Of a DNA stretch of 64,000 nucleotides, positions 23,701 through 35,000 are shown piece by piece. The stretch's first letter is position 1. The number at the start of each line of letters is the position of its first letter. Made by a program: the position numbers and the translations under genes. The notes under the pieces are model-generated. The model was not told where the DNA came from. It did not search any database and saw only the letters and a list, made by a program, of their open reading frames with translations. Source of the stretch: Litorimonas sp039975855 (GTDB lineage: Bacteria > Pseudomonadota > Alphaproteobacteria > Caulobacterales > Maricaulaceae); contig JBDWGH010000004.1 of assembly GCA_039975855.1 (NCBI GenBank), positions 124,001 to 188,000 on the forward strand, given 5' to 3'.

Positions 23701-26199
23701 ATGAATAAGCTAACCAGCGCAGGCCTTGCGCTATTGTCGACGACTGCCTTGATGTCCGCCTCAACTGCCTTTGCGCAGGATAATGGTGACACATCATTTG
23801 GCGAAGATGTCATTATTTCCACAGCGACACGTCGCCCAGAAGCGTTGCAGGATGTTCCGATTGCGGTCACCGTCCTGGCGCCGGAAGTTCTTGAAAAGCA
23901 GGGTGTAGTCAACATCCAAAACCTTTCTATCGTCGCGCCTAGCTTTGCTTCATCCCAAGCCCAAACCGCTTCCGGTACAGTTGTGCTACGTATTCGCGGT
24001 GTTGGTACGACGTCTAACAATATCGGTTTCGAATCCGCTGTCGGTGTCTTCATTGACGGCGCCTATCAGTCTCGTCCGGGTATTGCGCTGGGCGAATTTG
24101 TCGATGTTGAACGCGTTGAAGTTCTGCGCGGACCACAAGGCACTCTATTCGGCCGAAACACCTCTGCGGGTGCATTGAACATTACAAATGTTCGTCCTGA
24201 TTTGGATTCAGTCGGTGGATTTGTAAACGCAACTTTCGGAACCTACGATCACAAGAGCGTCCAAGGCGCAGTCAATATTCCGCTGGTAGAAGGTAAAGTC
24301 GCGGCAAGACTAACGGGCGCTTTTCGTGAAAGAAATGGTTACATTAGCCTGTTTGACCGCGACGGTAATAAGTTAGGAAACGCAAACGGTATCGACCAAT
24401 TCATGCTTCGCGGCCAAGTTGGCTGGGAAGGCGATAGTGGATTTAAAGGTCGCATTATCGTTGATCATCAAAGCAGCTCAGCACCTGTTGGCGCGGCCCT
24501 TGAAGTTCAACAATCCCCAGTCGAAGCTGGTGGATTGTTCGCAGCTGTTGGCCAAGGACAACGAGGCGGTATGGTTGGACCCGACGTCGCCTTGAACGCA
24601 AGTGATGATGCCGGGGCACAAGCCGCTGTCGATAACCTAGTCGGGGCTGCAAACTTCTTGCCAGACCCGGATATGGATCAAACTGGTATTGTGGCGGAGT
24701 TGGAATATCCGATCAGTGACAATGCTGACCTGATCTATATCGGTTCACTTAGAGGTTACGAAGCCATCGAATCCTATGATTCGGATTTCTCAGGCATGGA
24801 CGTACTAAATGTCCTGAATAGCCCCGTCGAAATTGACACAATGACACACGAACTTCGCCTTCAAGGTTCTGCGATGGAAGATCGTCTAAGCTGGCTTGTC
24901 GGTGCGTATTATTCTGATGAAGACATCACGCAAGATGTGAATTTCCAACTTGGAGCGGATTATGGTGAGTTGGTTGGAGCCTTATTCTTCGCACCAACTG
25001 CTGGTGCATTTGGCGCGAACCCACTGACTGTATTGTCCGGCGGTATCGATCCGGCAGGCACATCCATCCAGCAAAATTATGCGCAAGACAGCAAGAGCTT
25101 CTCTGTTTTCACACATAACACCTTCGATGTGACTGACCAGTTGTCATTGACATTAGGCCTTCGTTATTCAGACGAAAGTAAGGATGGCAGCTTTGGACAA
25201 TCCAATGTGAATAACCAGATTTGCCCTGCTATTCTGGGATCTATCGGGGCAGGAAATGTTCCGGGCGCTCTTGTGAATAACGTCTTCGGTCTTGGGTGTT
25301 TGGCTTTCTTGGCTCCAGCTGACCTTCCACAAGCAGCCGTCTTCCCATTACCTCGGACTTTCAATGAAGAGTTCAAGGATGATGAACTGATCTATACAGC
25401 GAAGATTGGCTATGAAATTGCTCCGTCGGTTTCCACTTACGCCAGCTTCACGCATGGATATAAATCAGGTGGATTTAACCTGGACTCTACAGCTGCTGCT
25501 GGCGGCGCAGATCCAAGCTTTTTATCGGAAGAAGTGGACGCCTATGAGATTGGTTTGAAATCCAAGCTTTTGGACAACCGCCTAACTCTGAACGTGGCAG
25601 GTTTCATCCAGAATTTCGAAAACTTCCAGGTTCTTGAGTTTACTGGGGCGCAATTCACAACGTTCAACGTGCCTAAAGCGGAATCAAAAGGTGTCGAAAT
25701 CGAAGCAGTTGCAAGACCGACCGACGCATTGACATTGAATGGTGCTCTAACGTTGTTGGATGCGAGTTATCCTGATGATTGTGCTGGTGATGACACACGT
25801 ATCAATGTCACCGCACTATGCGGAAATGACCTGACAAATGCGCCCGGAACCGTTGGTATCCTCGGTGCAAATTACGAAGGCAATATTTCTGGTGACTTCG
25901 GGTACTTTGTGAATGCGCAAATGAGGTATGAGAGTGATCGTCGTACATCAACACAGGCTGTTGTTCTCTCGACTGGCGCTCCAAACCCATTCGACATTCA
26001 AGAAAGCACGACCAAAATCAACGGTCGTATTGGTCTCACAAATGACGATGCTGGCTACGCCATCGAACTTTGGGGAACCAATTTGACGAATGAAGTTACG
26101 CGCGGCGTGACATTCAATACGGTATTCCGCTCAGGATCCCGCTCGGCCTTTATCCAAGAGCCGCGCATGTACGGCGCAACCGTTCGGAAAACATTCTAA
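23701..26199 (+). CDS. TonB-dependent outer-membrane receptor
   Basis: The ATG at 23701, with GGGGAGAG upstream, gives 832 aa beginning with a clear signal peptide (MNKLTSAGLALL through ASTAFAQ). EDVIISTATRR (about 33-43) fits a TonB box; the plug follows (IRGVGTTSNNIGFESAVGVFIDG, VERVEVLRGPQGTLFGRN), and the 22-strand barrel ends with the terminal Phe of VRKTF. Codons upstream of 23701 in the same frame lack a signal sequence and are excluded. The ligand is unknown; the class is abundant in sphingomonad and caulobacterial relatives and often imports glycans or siderophores. Confidence 0.92.
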   Translation: MNKLTSAGLALLSTTALMSASTAFAQDNGDTSFGEDVIISTATRRPEALQDVPIAVTVLAPEVLEKQGVVNIQNLSIVAPSFASSQAQTASGTVVLRIRGVGTTSNNIGFESAVGVFIDGAYQSRPGIALGEFVDVERVEVLRGPQGTLFGRNTSAGALNITNVRPDLDSVGGFVNATFGTYDHKSVQGAVNIPLVEGKVAARLTGAFRERNGYISLFDRDGNKLGNANGIDQFMLRGQVGWEGDSGFKGRIIVDHQSSSAPVGAALEVQQSPVEAGGLFAAVGQGQRGGMVGPDVALNASDDAGAQAAVDNLVGAANFLPDPDMDQTGIVAELEYPISDNADLIYIGSLRGYEAIESYDSDFSGMDVLNVLNSPVEIDTMTHELRLQGSAMEDRLSWLVGAYYSDEDITQDVNFQLGADYGELVGALFFAPTAGAFGANPLTVLSGGIDPAGTSIQQNYAQDSKSFSVFTHNTFDVTDQLSLTLGLRYSDESKDGSFGQSNVNNQICPAILGSIGAGNVPGALVNNVFGLGCLAFLAPADLPQAAVFPLPRTFNEEFKDDELIYTAKIGYEIAPSVSTYASFTHGYKSGGFNLDSTAAAGGADPSFLSEEVDAYEIGLKSKLLDNRLTLNVAGFIQNFENFQVLEFTGAQFTTFNVPKAESKGVEIEAVARPTDALTLNGALTLLDASYPDDCAGDDTRINVTALCGNDLTNAPGTVGILGANYEGNISGDFGYFVNAQMRYESDRRTSTQAVVLSTGAPNPFDIQESTTKINGRIGLTNDDAGYAIELWGTNLTNEVTRGVTFNTVFRSGSRSAFIQEPRMYGATVRKTF

Positions 26200-26225
26200 G
26201 CCACACTAAGGCATAGGAATTATTC

Positions 26226-26256
26226 AAGGCGCGGTCTTCGGACCGCGCCTTTTTTG
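26226..26256 (+). terminator. Rho-independent terminator of the TonB receptor gene
   Basis: Perfect 11-bp stem (arms 26226-26236 and 26241-26251) with a stable TTCG tetraloop and a run of six T. One of the strongest terminators in the window. Confidence 0.92.
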
Positions 26257-26291
26257 ATATAAGAGACATATAATAAATAAGGGGAATACGA

Positions 26292-27746
26292 ATGGTTCGC
26301 ATCAATCCAAATAAGCCAGGCAGTGCCAACACGACAAAACCAGCAGAATTAGACGCAGTCTTAGCCGCCCAGAGGGCCGCATTTAACAAGAACCCTAATT
26401 CTGATTGGGCGTCTCGTAAAGCCAAGCTGGAAACATTGCGCGACCTTATCCTCGGACATGAAGCTGAATTCGTGAAGGCCATCAGTGATGATTTCGGTCA
26501 CCGTGCAGTAGAAGACACTCTCATCAGCGAATTTCTCGTCATACAAGGCGGAATTTCACATGCCATCAAACACACACCGAAATGGATGAAGACCCGCAAA
26601 GCCCCCACAGCGATGCAATATAAACCCGCCAAGAATATAATCATCCCACAGCCGCTTGGTGTAATCGGGATTATTAGCCCGTGGAACTATCCGCTTCAGC
26701 TTGCGATTATGCCGCTGGTGGGAGCGATAGGCGCGGGTAACCGCGCTATGATTAAGCCTAGTGAGTACACACCGCGTATGAGCGAGCTTTTGAAAGATGT
26801 GTTGGCAAAGGGATTCACCAATGACGAAGTTTTCGTCGCAACCGGCGGCGTCGACGTCGCGTCCGCTTTTTCGGCTCTGACGTTCGATCATTTAGTTTTC
26901 ACAGGCTCAACCAGCGTCGGGCGCATTGTCGGCGAGGCCGCGGGTAAAAACCTCGTGCCCGTCACACTTGAGCTGGGCGGAAAATCTCCGGTCATTATTG
27001 ACGATAGCGCGAATATGAAATTGACGGTTCCACGCATTGCAAACGGGAAACTGTTGAACGCTGGACAGACCTGTGTCGCGCCAGACTATGTCATCATGCC
27101 GGAAGACAAGATTAACGGCTTTGCCGATGCCATGATTGATCAAGCCGAGAGTTTTTATCCCACTGTTGCGGGGAATGACGATTACACGACAATCATAGCA
27201 GATGGTCATTACGCGCGATTACAGGACCTTTTGGAGGATGCTGAAAACAAAGGGGCAAAAATCCGAACCGCTGGCGACGATGATAAGCAACAACTTGCTA
27301 AAGAGCGCCGGATTCCTCTGACAGTCGTCACAGATACAACGCCCGACATGAAAATCATGCAAGAAGAGATTTTTGGTCCCCTCCTCCCGGTGGTTGCCGC
27401 GGAGACATTGGATGATGCCTTGGGCACTATTCAACAAGGTGAACGCCCACTGGCCCTGTATTGGTTTGGCGAAGATAAAAAGAAACGGGACAAAGTTCTA
27501 CGAGAGTCCATTTCTGGCGGCGTTTCAGTCAATGAAACAGCGTGGCATGTTGTCCAAGAAGACATCCCATTCGGCGGAGTTGGACCCTCTGGCATGGGAG
27601 CCTATCACGGCGAAGCGGGCTTTAAGAGTTTCTCGCATATGAAAGGCGTCTTCATTCAAAGCAAATTTAGCCAAGGCAAAAACCTCTTTCCGCCTTACAC
27701 CGATAAGACCCGTAAGATGATCGGATTAATGAAGAAGATTTTATAA
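26292..27746 (+). CDS. calB: Coniferyl-aldehyde-type NAD-dependent aldehyde dehydrogenase
   Basis: The 484-aa protein is an aldehyde dehydrogenase with catalytic Cys261 in NAGQTCVAPDYV and general base Glu227 in TLELGGKSPV, and the NAD-binding FTGSTSVGRIV loop. The N-terminus (LISEFLVIQGGISHAIKHTPKWM) and PWNYPLQLAIMPL are closest in memory to coniferyl aldehyde dehydrogenases and to the membrane-associated class 3 enzymes. The physiological aldehyde may be aromatic or long-chain. The gene is monocistronic, bounded by a terminator on each side. Confidence 0.88.
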   Translation: MVRINPNKPGSANTTKPAELDAVLAAQRAAFNKNPNSDWASRKAKLETLRDLILGHEAEFVKAISDDFGHRAVEDTLISEFLVIQGGISHAIKHTPKWMKTRKAPTAMQYKPAKNIIIPQPLGVIGIISPWNYPLQLAIMPLVGAIGAGNRAMIKPSEYTPRMSELLKDVLAKGFTNDEVFVATGGVDVASAFSALTFDHLVFTGSTSVGRIVGEAAGKNLVPVTLELGGKSPVIIDDSANMKLTVPRIANGKLLNAGQTCVAPDYVIMPEDKINGFADAMIDQAESFYPTVAGNDDYTTIIADGHYARLQDLLEDAENKGAKIRTAGDDDKQQLAKERRIPLTVVTDTTPDMKIMQEEIFGPLLPVVAAETLDDALGTIQQGERPLALYWFGEDKKKRDKVLRESISGGVSVNETAWHVVQEDIPFGGVGPSGMGAYHGEAGFKSFSHMKGVFIQSKFSQGKNLFPPYTDKTRKMIGLMKKIL

Positions 27747-27764
27747 GGGTTTATCAACTCGAAG

Positions 27765-27786
27765 GGTTGGCGAAAAATCGCCAACC
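27765..27786. terminator. Hairpin between convergent genes
   Basis: GGTTGGCGA (27765-27773) and TCGCCAACC (27778-27786) form a perfect 9-bp stem with a 4-nt A loop, between the dehydrogenase and permease stop codons. It lacks a T-run on either strand, so it is a possible but not classic terminator. Confidence 0.5.
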
Positions 27787-27821
27787 ATATGATCCCTATT
27801 CCTTTCATGGAACATCTTGAT

Positions 27822-29228
27822 TTAGATTGTCGGAGCGGGACCTATGTTAAGGTACCCATACCATAGTATGAGTAAGATTAGACGGCCGGCAACCGGACCA
27901 CGCGTCAGGTGACTTAACGCTAACGCCAGAACGGGAAGACCTACTCCAACCGCCGCAATATCACCCAACTGAGTCAAATTACCTGTCACGATCATTCGGC
28001 CAAACGACGGCAGGCACAATGCCAACCCTAATAGCACGAATGCACCTATCCGCGTTGAGACCTGAGCTATCGCTGAGGTCGGGGCTAGGTTAGTCAGGCG
28101 AGACATTTCTAAGCCCCGCCAACGGGCGCCATGCTGTGTCAGTGGGAAGATTAAAAGTATCGCAATCGCTGGCCCGACCATGCCTCGGAAAGGCAAAACA
28201 GCCCCTGCGATAGCCACAGCCAGTAATAATCCTGCAAACCAAATTGGCCTCAAGACTTGCATCCATTCAGACTTTGTCTGTTCGAAAATTGCGCTCGTTT
28301 TCACTTTGAGAGGTGCGATAGCCTCTCCTGAGAACATTGCAGGTCCTGGGTTTGTTTGAGGACGGTCTTTTACCCAACCGATAGCCGTCGGCTTAAATAC
28401 TAGACCAGATAAAAACACGGCTAACCCGGCGGCGCATATCCAGAATAATCTAGACATTAAAAATCCAGAATCCGTCACACCCGCCATTGCGTCAATTTCA
28501 ATCATTTTTTCGAACGCAGGGGCTCCGCCAACATAGAGCGTTTCGATAGGGTAATCCGTAGCGCCAGAGAGCGGCGCGGCAAACCCAAAGACATCCAGTA
28601 AGGGAGACCCACCATTTCCACCACCAGCGAAGAATATGGAGGATAGCGTGATAAGGAACATCCATAGGAAAAAGAACAGAACATCTCCGCCCGCTTTCCG
28701 TAACATCGGACGCGTTGAAAAAATTGTTCGGAAAGCTGCAATCACCGCCAGTGCCGGAGCCGCTACTAAGCAGAGAGCGAATACAATTTGGAAAGGGTTT
28801 ACTTCCGACAATGGCAGCCGAAAAAACGCAAGTACGACTCCAGCACCCGCTAAAGCCAGCATTAATATCCAGAGCGCCAAAGTATCCGCTATCCAATGAC
28901 CAAGTCCTATAGCGCTTCGCCGTGCAGGCGTTACATTCTCTGCTTGCCACGGGGTCTTCCGCGTAGGTCCTGCCCTTAAAAATATATAGGCCAAAGGCGT
29001 CAAAATGATCGCCATGATCACACCTAATTGTAATCCAATTACGCCGCTATCTAAAGTCAACCGCGCATCATTGACGGCCATAACGGAATATGACGCTGTC
29101 TCATCAGGAACCATAAAGCGCGCGCCGATAGGCGCAGCCAATGCCAACCACCAAATCGCAGGTGACCGCAAATGGCGCGAAAGCTGAATGCGCCCATGCA
29201 CTGCCATTTGATTAAAAAACAAACTCAT
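27822..29228 (-). CDS. ABC exporter permease, ABC-2-like
   Basis: This 468-aa protein is nearly all membrane, with about 11-12 hydrophobic helices: an N-terminal half, a loop carrying the GGGNGGSPLLDVFGFAAPL segment (about 216-234), and a C-terminal half. It overlaps the ATPase gene by 4 bp (ATGA on the minus strand), which makes it the permease of that transporter. It resembles large bacterial ABC-2 proteins rather than two-subunit types. Substrate unknown. Confidence 0.8.
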   Translation of the reverse strand: MSLFFNQMAVHGRIQLSRHLRSPAIWWLALAAPIGARFMVPDETASYSVMAVNDARLTLDSGVIGLQLGVIMAIILTPLAYIFLRAGPTRKTPWQAENVTPARRSAIGLGHWIADTLALWILMLALAGAGVVLAFFRLPLSEVNPFQIVFALCLVAAPALAVIAAFRTIFSTRPMLRKAGGDVLFFFLWMFLITLSSIFFAGGGNGGSPLLDVFGFAAPLSGATDYPIETLYVGGAPAFEKMIEIDAMAGVTDSGFLMSRLFWICAAGLAVFLSGLVFKPTAIGWVKDRPQTNPGPAMFSGEAIAPLKVKTSAIFEQTKSEWMQVLRPIWFAGLLLAVAIAGAVLPFRGMVGPAIAILLIFPLTQHGARWRGLEMSRLTNLAPTSAIAQVSTRIGAFVLLGLALCLPSFGRMIVTGNLTQLGDIAAVGVGLPVLALALSHLTRGPVAGRLILLILWYGYLNIGPAPTI

Positions 29229-29848
29229 GATGCCGGTGCAATATGAAGTTCAGAAATCTCTCGTCCGCTCAACCCGTCCGCCAAATGGGTCGTCATCAGA
29301 ACAATCGAGCTCTCGGCCAACTCAAAAATAAGATCATGAATGTGGCCAGCTGTTTGAGGGTCAAGTTCCGCGGTCGGTTCATCAAAGATCAGAAGCTTGG
29401 GATCACCCAAGCAGGCTTGTGCCAATCCCAAGCGGCGGCGCATGCCGCCGCTATAGGTGGAAATTCGGCCATTGGCATCTCGGCCCAATCCCAATCTCTC
29501 TAACAACCCGGCAGCTTGCTTCGCTGCCGCGGACCGGCTCAAGTTTTTGAGGGCCGCGATATGCAGAAGAAAGTCCATCGCAGAAATATCTTCGGGAAAG
29601 TCAATTCTCTGGGGTGCATACCCCAAACCACTGCGAAAATTTCGCAAAACCTTCCGCACGGGCTCATCGTTCCAGGTGACAGAGCCCGACTTTGGTTTTT
29701 CGGCAGTTGCGCAAATTCGTAAGAGGGTTGTCTTCCCTGCCCCGCTGGGTCCAGTGATGACTGTAACGCCTTGACTGAAACGATGCGTCAAATCAGCCAA
29801 TACAGTTTTACGGCCATAAGCTTGAGAGATGTTTTTTAAGTCCAGCAT
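29225..29848 (-). CDS. ABC transporter ATP-binding protein
   Basis: Starting from the ATG at 29848 the protein has 207 aa: Walker A GPSGAGKTT (about 32-40), Q-loop YAPQRIDF, signature YSGGMRRR (about 131-138), Walker B LLIFDEPTAELD (about 150-161), H-loop TTHLAD. The in-frame codons upstream to 29905 run through the terminator and stop of the peptidase gene, so they are excluded. It pairs with the overlapping permease gene as a two-gene exporter. The ribosome-binding site (TTGGGC) is weak. Confidence 0.88.
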   Translation of the reverse strand: MLDLKNISQAYGRKTVLADLTHRFSQGVTVITGPSGAGKTTLLRICATAEKPKSGSVTWNDEPVRKVLRNFRSGLGYAPQRIDFPEDISAMDFLLHIAALKNLSRSAAAKQAAGLLERLGLGRDANGRISTYSGGMRRRLGLAQACLGDPKLLIFDEPTAELDPQTAGHIHDLIFELAESSIVLMTTHLADGLSGREISELHIAPAS

Positions 29849-29860
29849 GAAATAGCCCAA

Positions 29861-29890
29861 ATAAAAATGGCGGCCCCAAAAGGACCGCCA
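29861..29890 (-). terminator. Terminator of the M13 peptidase/RND operon
   Basis: On the minus strand TGGCGGTCC pairs with GGGCCGCCA (one G-U pair) around a 4-5 nt loop and runs into TTTTTAT. It ends the efflux-peptidase operon and separates it from the ABC pair. Confidence 0.85.
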
Positions 29891-29898
29891 AGACTGTA

Positions 29899-31977
29899 TT
29901 ACCAAATTTTGACGCGCTGCTCTGGCGGAACGTACATCGCATCTCCTGGCTGAACATCAAACGCGTCATACCAAGGCCCGAAGTTTCGAACGATACCATT
30001 CGCACGGAACTCGCCTGGGCTATGAGGGCCGTTTTTAATTTGCGCGGAAAGCGCCGCTTCACGCCACTTAATGGCCCAAACTTGCGCCCATGCCATGAAG
30101 AAACGCTGATCTCCGGTAAAGCCGCCTATAACAGGTGCTTCTTTGCCATTCAGTGACCGCTTATAAGCGTCATATGCCATAGTCACGCCGGTCAAATCGC
30201 CGATATTTTCACCGAGGCCAAGATTGCCATCGAGATTTTCACCAGGAAGCGGCTCAAAAGCACTATATTGATCGGCAAGAGCTTTGGCCCGGCCTTTATA
30301 GGCTTCGGCATCCTCTGGCGTCCACCAATCCCGCTGTATGCCATCGCCGTCCGATTTTCGGCCTTGGTCATCAAAACCATGTCCCATTTCATGACCAATG
30401 ACCGCACCAATTCCGCCGTAGTTCACAGCAGGATCTGCAGCAGGGTCGAAGAAAGGCGCATCCAGAATAGCTGCTGGAAAGACGATCTCATTTAGAATGG
30501 AGTTGTAATAGGCGTTTACGGTTTGCGGTGTCATACCCCATTCGTCACGATCAATTGGTTGACCAAGTTGACCAATGGAATCTTCCCAAGACCATTTGCG
30601 AGCAGATTGTATTGTTCCGATCAAATCATCTGCATCGACATTCAAGCCATCATAGGTTTCCCACCTATCGGGATATCCAATTTTAGGATTGAACTTCTTC
30701 AGCTTATACTGAGCCTGTTCTTTCGTCTCGTCTGCCATCCATTCAAGACCGTCAATACCGTCTTTAAATGCGGCCCGAAGGTTTTCGACGAGTTCGCTCA
30801 TTTGCGCCTTGGAATCCGGCGGGAAATGTTCAGCAACATAAACCTTGCCGACAACCTCGCCTAGTGTTCCGTTGACGGATGATACGGCACGCTTCCAGCG
30901 CGGGCGTTGCTCTTCCTGTCCGCGAAGCGTCTTGCCGTAAAATTCGAACGTGGCGTCATCAATGCGCTTTGGCAGATAAGCCGAATGGCTGTTTAATAGG
31001 CTAACAGTCATATAATCTTTGAGAACTTCAACCGGTGTATCGGCAAAGACTTTAGCGGCATTTTCTACGGCTGACTTTTCGCGAACGATAACCGTATCTT
31101 GTCCACCTAGACCCAACACTTGAAGCATATCGGACCATTCAATCCCGGGCGCCATTTCGGCAAGATCAGAGACGCTCATTTTATTATAGGTGAGATCACG
31201 ATCACGCTGTTTCACCCGAGGCCAATGGCCTTCTGCTAGACTTGTCTCAAACGCCATGATGGCTTCTGATCGCGCTTCCGCGTTATCTACGCCAGCTTCG
31301 GTCAACATGGTTTGAACGAGCGTCTTATATCCCGCCAAAATAGCTTGGCCTTTTTCACTGTCATCGAAATAGTAATCGCGATTTGGAAGCGATAACCCGG
31401 ATTGAGTCAGGTAAACGATATACTCGTCATTCTGCTTTGCATCGATATAAACATAAGGGGAAACTGGAGCAGCTAATCCCAGCCCCGTATCGGCCATCAA
31501 TTTCAGAACATCATCTTTTGTTTTCGCCGCGCGAATACGATCCAGGTCGCCTTGGATTGGCGCCAATCCCATTTCTTCGATCCGGTCAGTATTTAGATAA
31601 GCATTGTAAAAATCGCCAATGCGCTTCTCATCTGCACTTGGATTTTCGTTGGTTGCGGCGCTTTCAATAATACCGCGTACACGCTTCTCTGCTTGATCTG
31701 CCAAAACAGAGAACGCCCCATAACGGGAGCGATCAGCGGGAATTTCAGTATTCTTTAGCCAACCGCCATTAACGTACTCATAGAAATTTTCACCTGGTTG
31801 AACCGATGTGTCCATGTTCTCCGTGGCAATACCAAAAGTGCCGAGAACGGCTTTTTTAGGTGTGGCCTCTACGGTTTTCACCGCGTCGTCAGTTTTTGTT
31901 TCCGCAGCATTATTGCATGCGGCAAGTGATAGGGCGAGCACAGCAAAGCTGGCTCCCATAGCTGTTTTGAGTGTCAT
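29899..31977 (-). CDS. pepO: M13-family (PepO/neprilysin-like) zinc metallopeptidase lipoprotein
   Basis: The 692-aa protein begins with a signal peptide and lipobox (LSLAAC). The zinc site is HEMGH (His529, Glu530, His533) in the longer VIGHEMGHGFDD motif, and the third ligand lies in GENIGD downstream; NAYYNSILNEIVFPAAIL is the substrate-binding NAYY motif. It would cleave oligopeptides in the periplasm. Its ATG follows the RND permease by 23 bp, with GGGAGAG ahead of it, so it appears to be the last gene of the efflux operon. Confidence 0.95.
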   Translation of the reverse strand: MTLKTAMGASFAVLALSLAACNNAAETKTDDAVKTVEATPKKAVLGTFGIATENMDTSVQPGENFYEYVNGGWLKNTEIPADRSRYGAFSVLADQAEKRVRGIIESAATNENPSADEKRIGDFYNAYLNTDRIEEMGLAPIQGDLDRIRAAKTKDDVLKLMADTGLGLAAPVSPYVYIDAKQNDEYIVYLTQSGLSLPNRDYYFDDSEKGQAILAGYKTLVQTMLTEAGVDNAEARSEAIMAFETSLAEGHWPRVKQRDRDLTYNKMSVSDLAEMAPGIEWSDMLQVLGLGGQDTVIVREKSAVENAAKVFADTPVEVLKDYMTVSLLNSHSAYLPKRIDDATFEFYGKTLRGQEEQRPRWKRAVSSVNGTLGEVVGKVYVAEHFPPDSKAQMSELVENLRAAFKDGIDGLEWMADETKEQAQYKLKKFNPKIGYPDRWETYDGLNVDADDLIGTIQSARKWSWEDSIGQLGQPIDRDEWGMTPQTVNAYYNSILNEIVFPAAILDAPFFDPAADPAVNYGGIGAVIGHEMGHGFDDQGRKSDGDGIQRDWWTPEDAEAYKGRAKALADQYSAFEPLPGENLDGNLGLGENIGDLTGVTMAYDAYKRSLNGKEAPVIGGFTGDQRFFMAWAQVWAIKWREAALSAQIKNGPHSPGEFRANGIVRNFGPWYDAFDVQPGDAMYVPPEQRVKIW

Positions 31978-32000
31978 TTTTTCTCTCCCGTTTATTCGTT

Positions 32001-35000
32001 TTATTCAGCAGGACTTGGCACAGGGTCAGTTCCGAATTGCTCTACAGATTCTAAGTCGTCCGAGATGTCCATACCCTCAAGAGCGAGGACCATATCCGGA
32101 TCGTATTTTGAACCCAGCGGTGGCTGCTTCACACCCGTCCAAAGGCCTTTGAAGAAACGTGAAATATCCACCCCAATACCGTAAAGCGCGGGCACCAACA
32201 TCAAGGTCAGGAAGAAGTCAAACAAGACACCAAATGCCAAAGCCACGACCATCGGTTTCAAGAACTGACTTTGTGTAGAGGTTTCAAATAAGATTGGCGT
32301 GATACCGACGAACGTCGTGACAGAGGTCAACAAGATCGGGCGGAAACGCGCGACGCAAGAATCCAACATGGCCTGATACGCTCCGACTCCTTTGTCCCGC
32401 AATCGGTTCACATAATCAATCAGCACGAGGTTATCGTTCACCGCAACGCCGGACGCCGCAAAGAAACCAAAGACACTCATAACACCGAAAGGAACGTCAG
32501 TAATCAGATTACCAAAGATCATACCTATAAAGGCAAACGGAATGGCAATCATAATAAGAAGCGGTTGGGAATACGATTTAAACGCAATTGCGAGCAATCC
32601 GTACATCATGAATAAAATTGCGATACCGCTGATCATCATCTCTTTGACGAATGTTGTTTGAACCTCGTCATCGCCAACGGTAATCTTCTCAACATTTGGG
32701 TGACGAAGCTCCCATTGCGGAAAGAAATCTTCGTCTAACTGTCTTCGAATTTCACCCTGAGCTTCTGGATTTCCTCGGATACGTCCACCCGTATAAGCGA
32801 CCTGTTTGCGGTCACGGCGTTGGATACGTGAAACACCTTCAGCAAAACTAACATCAGCTACGGAATAGAGCGGAACTTCAACGCCATTTGCGCTGCGAAT
32901 TCGAAGATCATTCAGGCTATCAATGCTTTCTCGAGCGGCAAGAGGGTACCGAACCATAACCCGAACGTCTTGGCCATTACGCGGCAAGCGCTGCACTTCT
33001 TGCCCAAAGAAGGCCTGACGAACTTGGCGGGTCACGTCCTGCAACGTGATACCCAAGCTCTCTGCACCCGGTTTCATGTTGAACCGTATTTCAGACGCCG
33101 AGCTTTCTAAGTTATCCCAAGTACCCACGACGCCGTCATAGGTCGCGACTTCATCTTTGATATCAAGAATAGCGGCGCGAAGGTCATCCTCATCGGAAGA
33201 GGCAACTGCGTAACGAAGTCCGCCGCCACCGCCAAAGTTACCTTCGGTGAAACCGTAATCCACGCGGAACGCATCACTAACCGGACCGACATATTCTTCT
33301 AGTTTATCAGCAATATCTCGGGTCGATGTATTGTTACGTTTGCTGGTTTCAAGAAGACCCAAAAACCCGCTCACCCCACGGCCCTCAGTAATTGTTCCCG
33401 GGTGAGAAATGATACCTTCCTCTGTTCCAAACAATTCTTTTGAGTCTTCGTTTATTCGCGCAATGCCATCTTCGACTTGCTGGCGAACTTGTTCGCGTCG
33501 CTCAAATGTTGTGCCTTCAGGAAAACGAATATTGACCTGGATCATATCGCCTTCAACTTCAGGAAGGAATGCGGACGGGGCTATCCCAGACTGCAACAAC
33601 ATGATTGCCGTGATCATTAGTCCGGTAAATACGGAAACCGTAATATATCGGAATCGCAGGAGCAAAGCGATCACGGGTCTGAACACTTTACGTGCAAACG
33701 TATTTAAACTCTCAGCCAGCTTATGCTGGAATTTCAAAATCCCTTTGACCTCTTTCGGATCAACAGGCTTCAGTTTTCGCAAATGCGCTGGAAGGATAAA
33801 GAACGCTTCAATCAAAGAGAATATCAAAACAGCAATAACGACCAAACTGATCTGCTCAAACATAGACCGAATAGGGCCCGATAAAAGCATCATCGGAACA
33901 AACATCATGATGGTCGTAATCACGGCGAAATAGACCGGCTTTACGACCATATTCGCGCCTGCAATCGCACCGCGCTGGCCGGAGATTCCGTTCTCCACAT
34001 GGAAGTGAACACTCTCACCCACTACAATCGCATCATCAACCACGATACCGATCACAAGGAGGAAGGCGAAAAGAGAAATCATATTCAGCGTAATGCCGAT
34101 TGACGGTGCGATCGCGAGTGCGCCCGCAAATGCGGCTGCGATACCGATTGTCACCCAAATGGCCACTTTCGGACGCAAAAAGAGCATCAAGATAACCAAC
34201 ACTAAAATCATACCCGAAAGGGCGTTTCCGGAAATAAGATCCATCCGACTGTCAAAGACGGTCGAACCATCAAACCAAATACTGAATGTTAGATTGGATG
34301 GGAGGCTTTCTGCTATTTCTTTTTCAAATTGCCGAATAGCGTCGCCAGCCTCGGTAATATTCATCGTGTCGGGTGAAAGAACGCGGAAAATAGCGGCCGG
34401 CTGTCCGCGGAAGGAAGCCGCAAATTTATCATCATCGAACCCGTCGATTACATTTGCAACGTCTCCAACCGTAACGATCCCACCATTAGACGTTTGGCGG
34501 ATAATGATGTCTTCAAATTCAGCCTTTGAATCCGCCAAATTACGCGCGCGCAATTGTAAATTACCACCCGTCGTCTCAACCGTACCTGCTGACAAATTGA
34601 CGGAGCTACCGGAAATCGCCTGACTAACTTGGCTGAATGTCAAATTATATCGACGTAGCGCATCTTCGGAAATCTCAATAGTTACCTGCTCAGGAATTTT
34701 AGAAATCTGATCTGTAAGCTGTAGACCAGGCAGCTGCGTTAGCTTCAAACGCAAGTCATTCCCGGCGCGTTGTAGTTCAAGCCTATCAACCTGACCATAG
34801 AGAGCCAAATACATGATATCAGCACGCGCATCCCAGCGGAAAACTTGAGGTCGGAAAGAATCCGGTGGTAAATTTTGAATGCCGTCGACGCGGTTTTTCA
34901 CCTGATCCAGCATCTTTTCATAATCAATGCCGAGCTTGGTTCGGACATTTATGGATGCGCCGCCCTCACGGGCTGTCGCTTCGATATAATCGATCCCATC

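Noticed and set aside
33409..33933. Long plus-strand frame antisense to the RND permease gene
   Set aside because: It is a shadow of the permease coding frame, with high Ser/Arg and no start context; the permease reading is decisive.
34093..34623. Second long plus-strand frame antisense to the RND permease
   Set aside because: Same reason: reverse-frame shadow of the permease gene, low-complexity composition.
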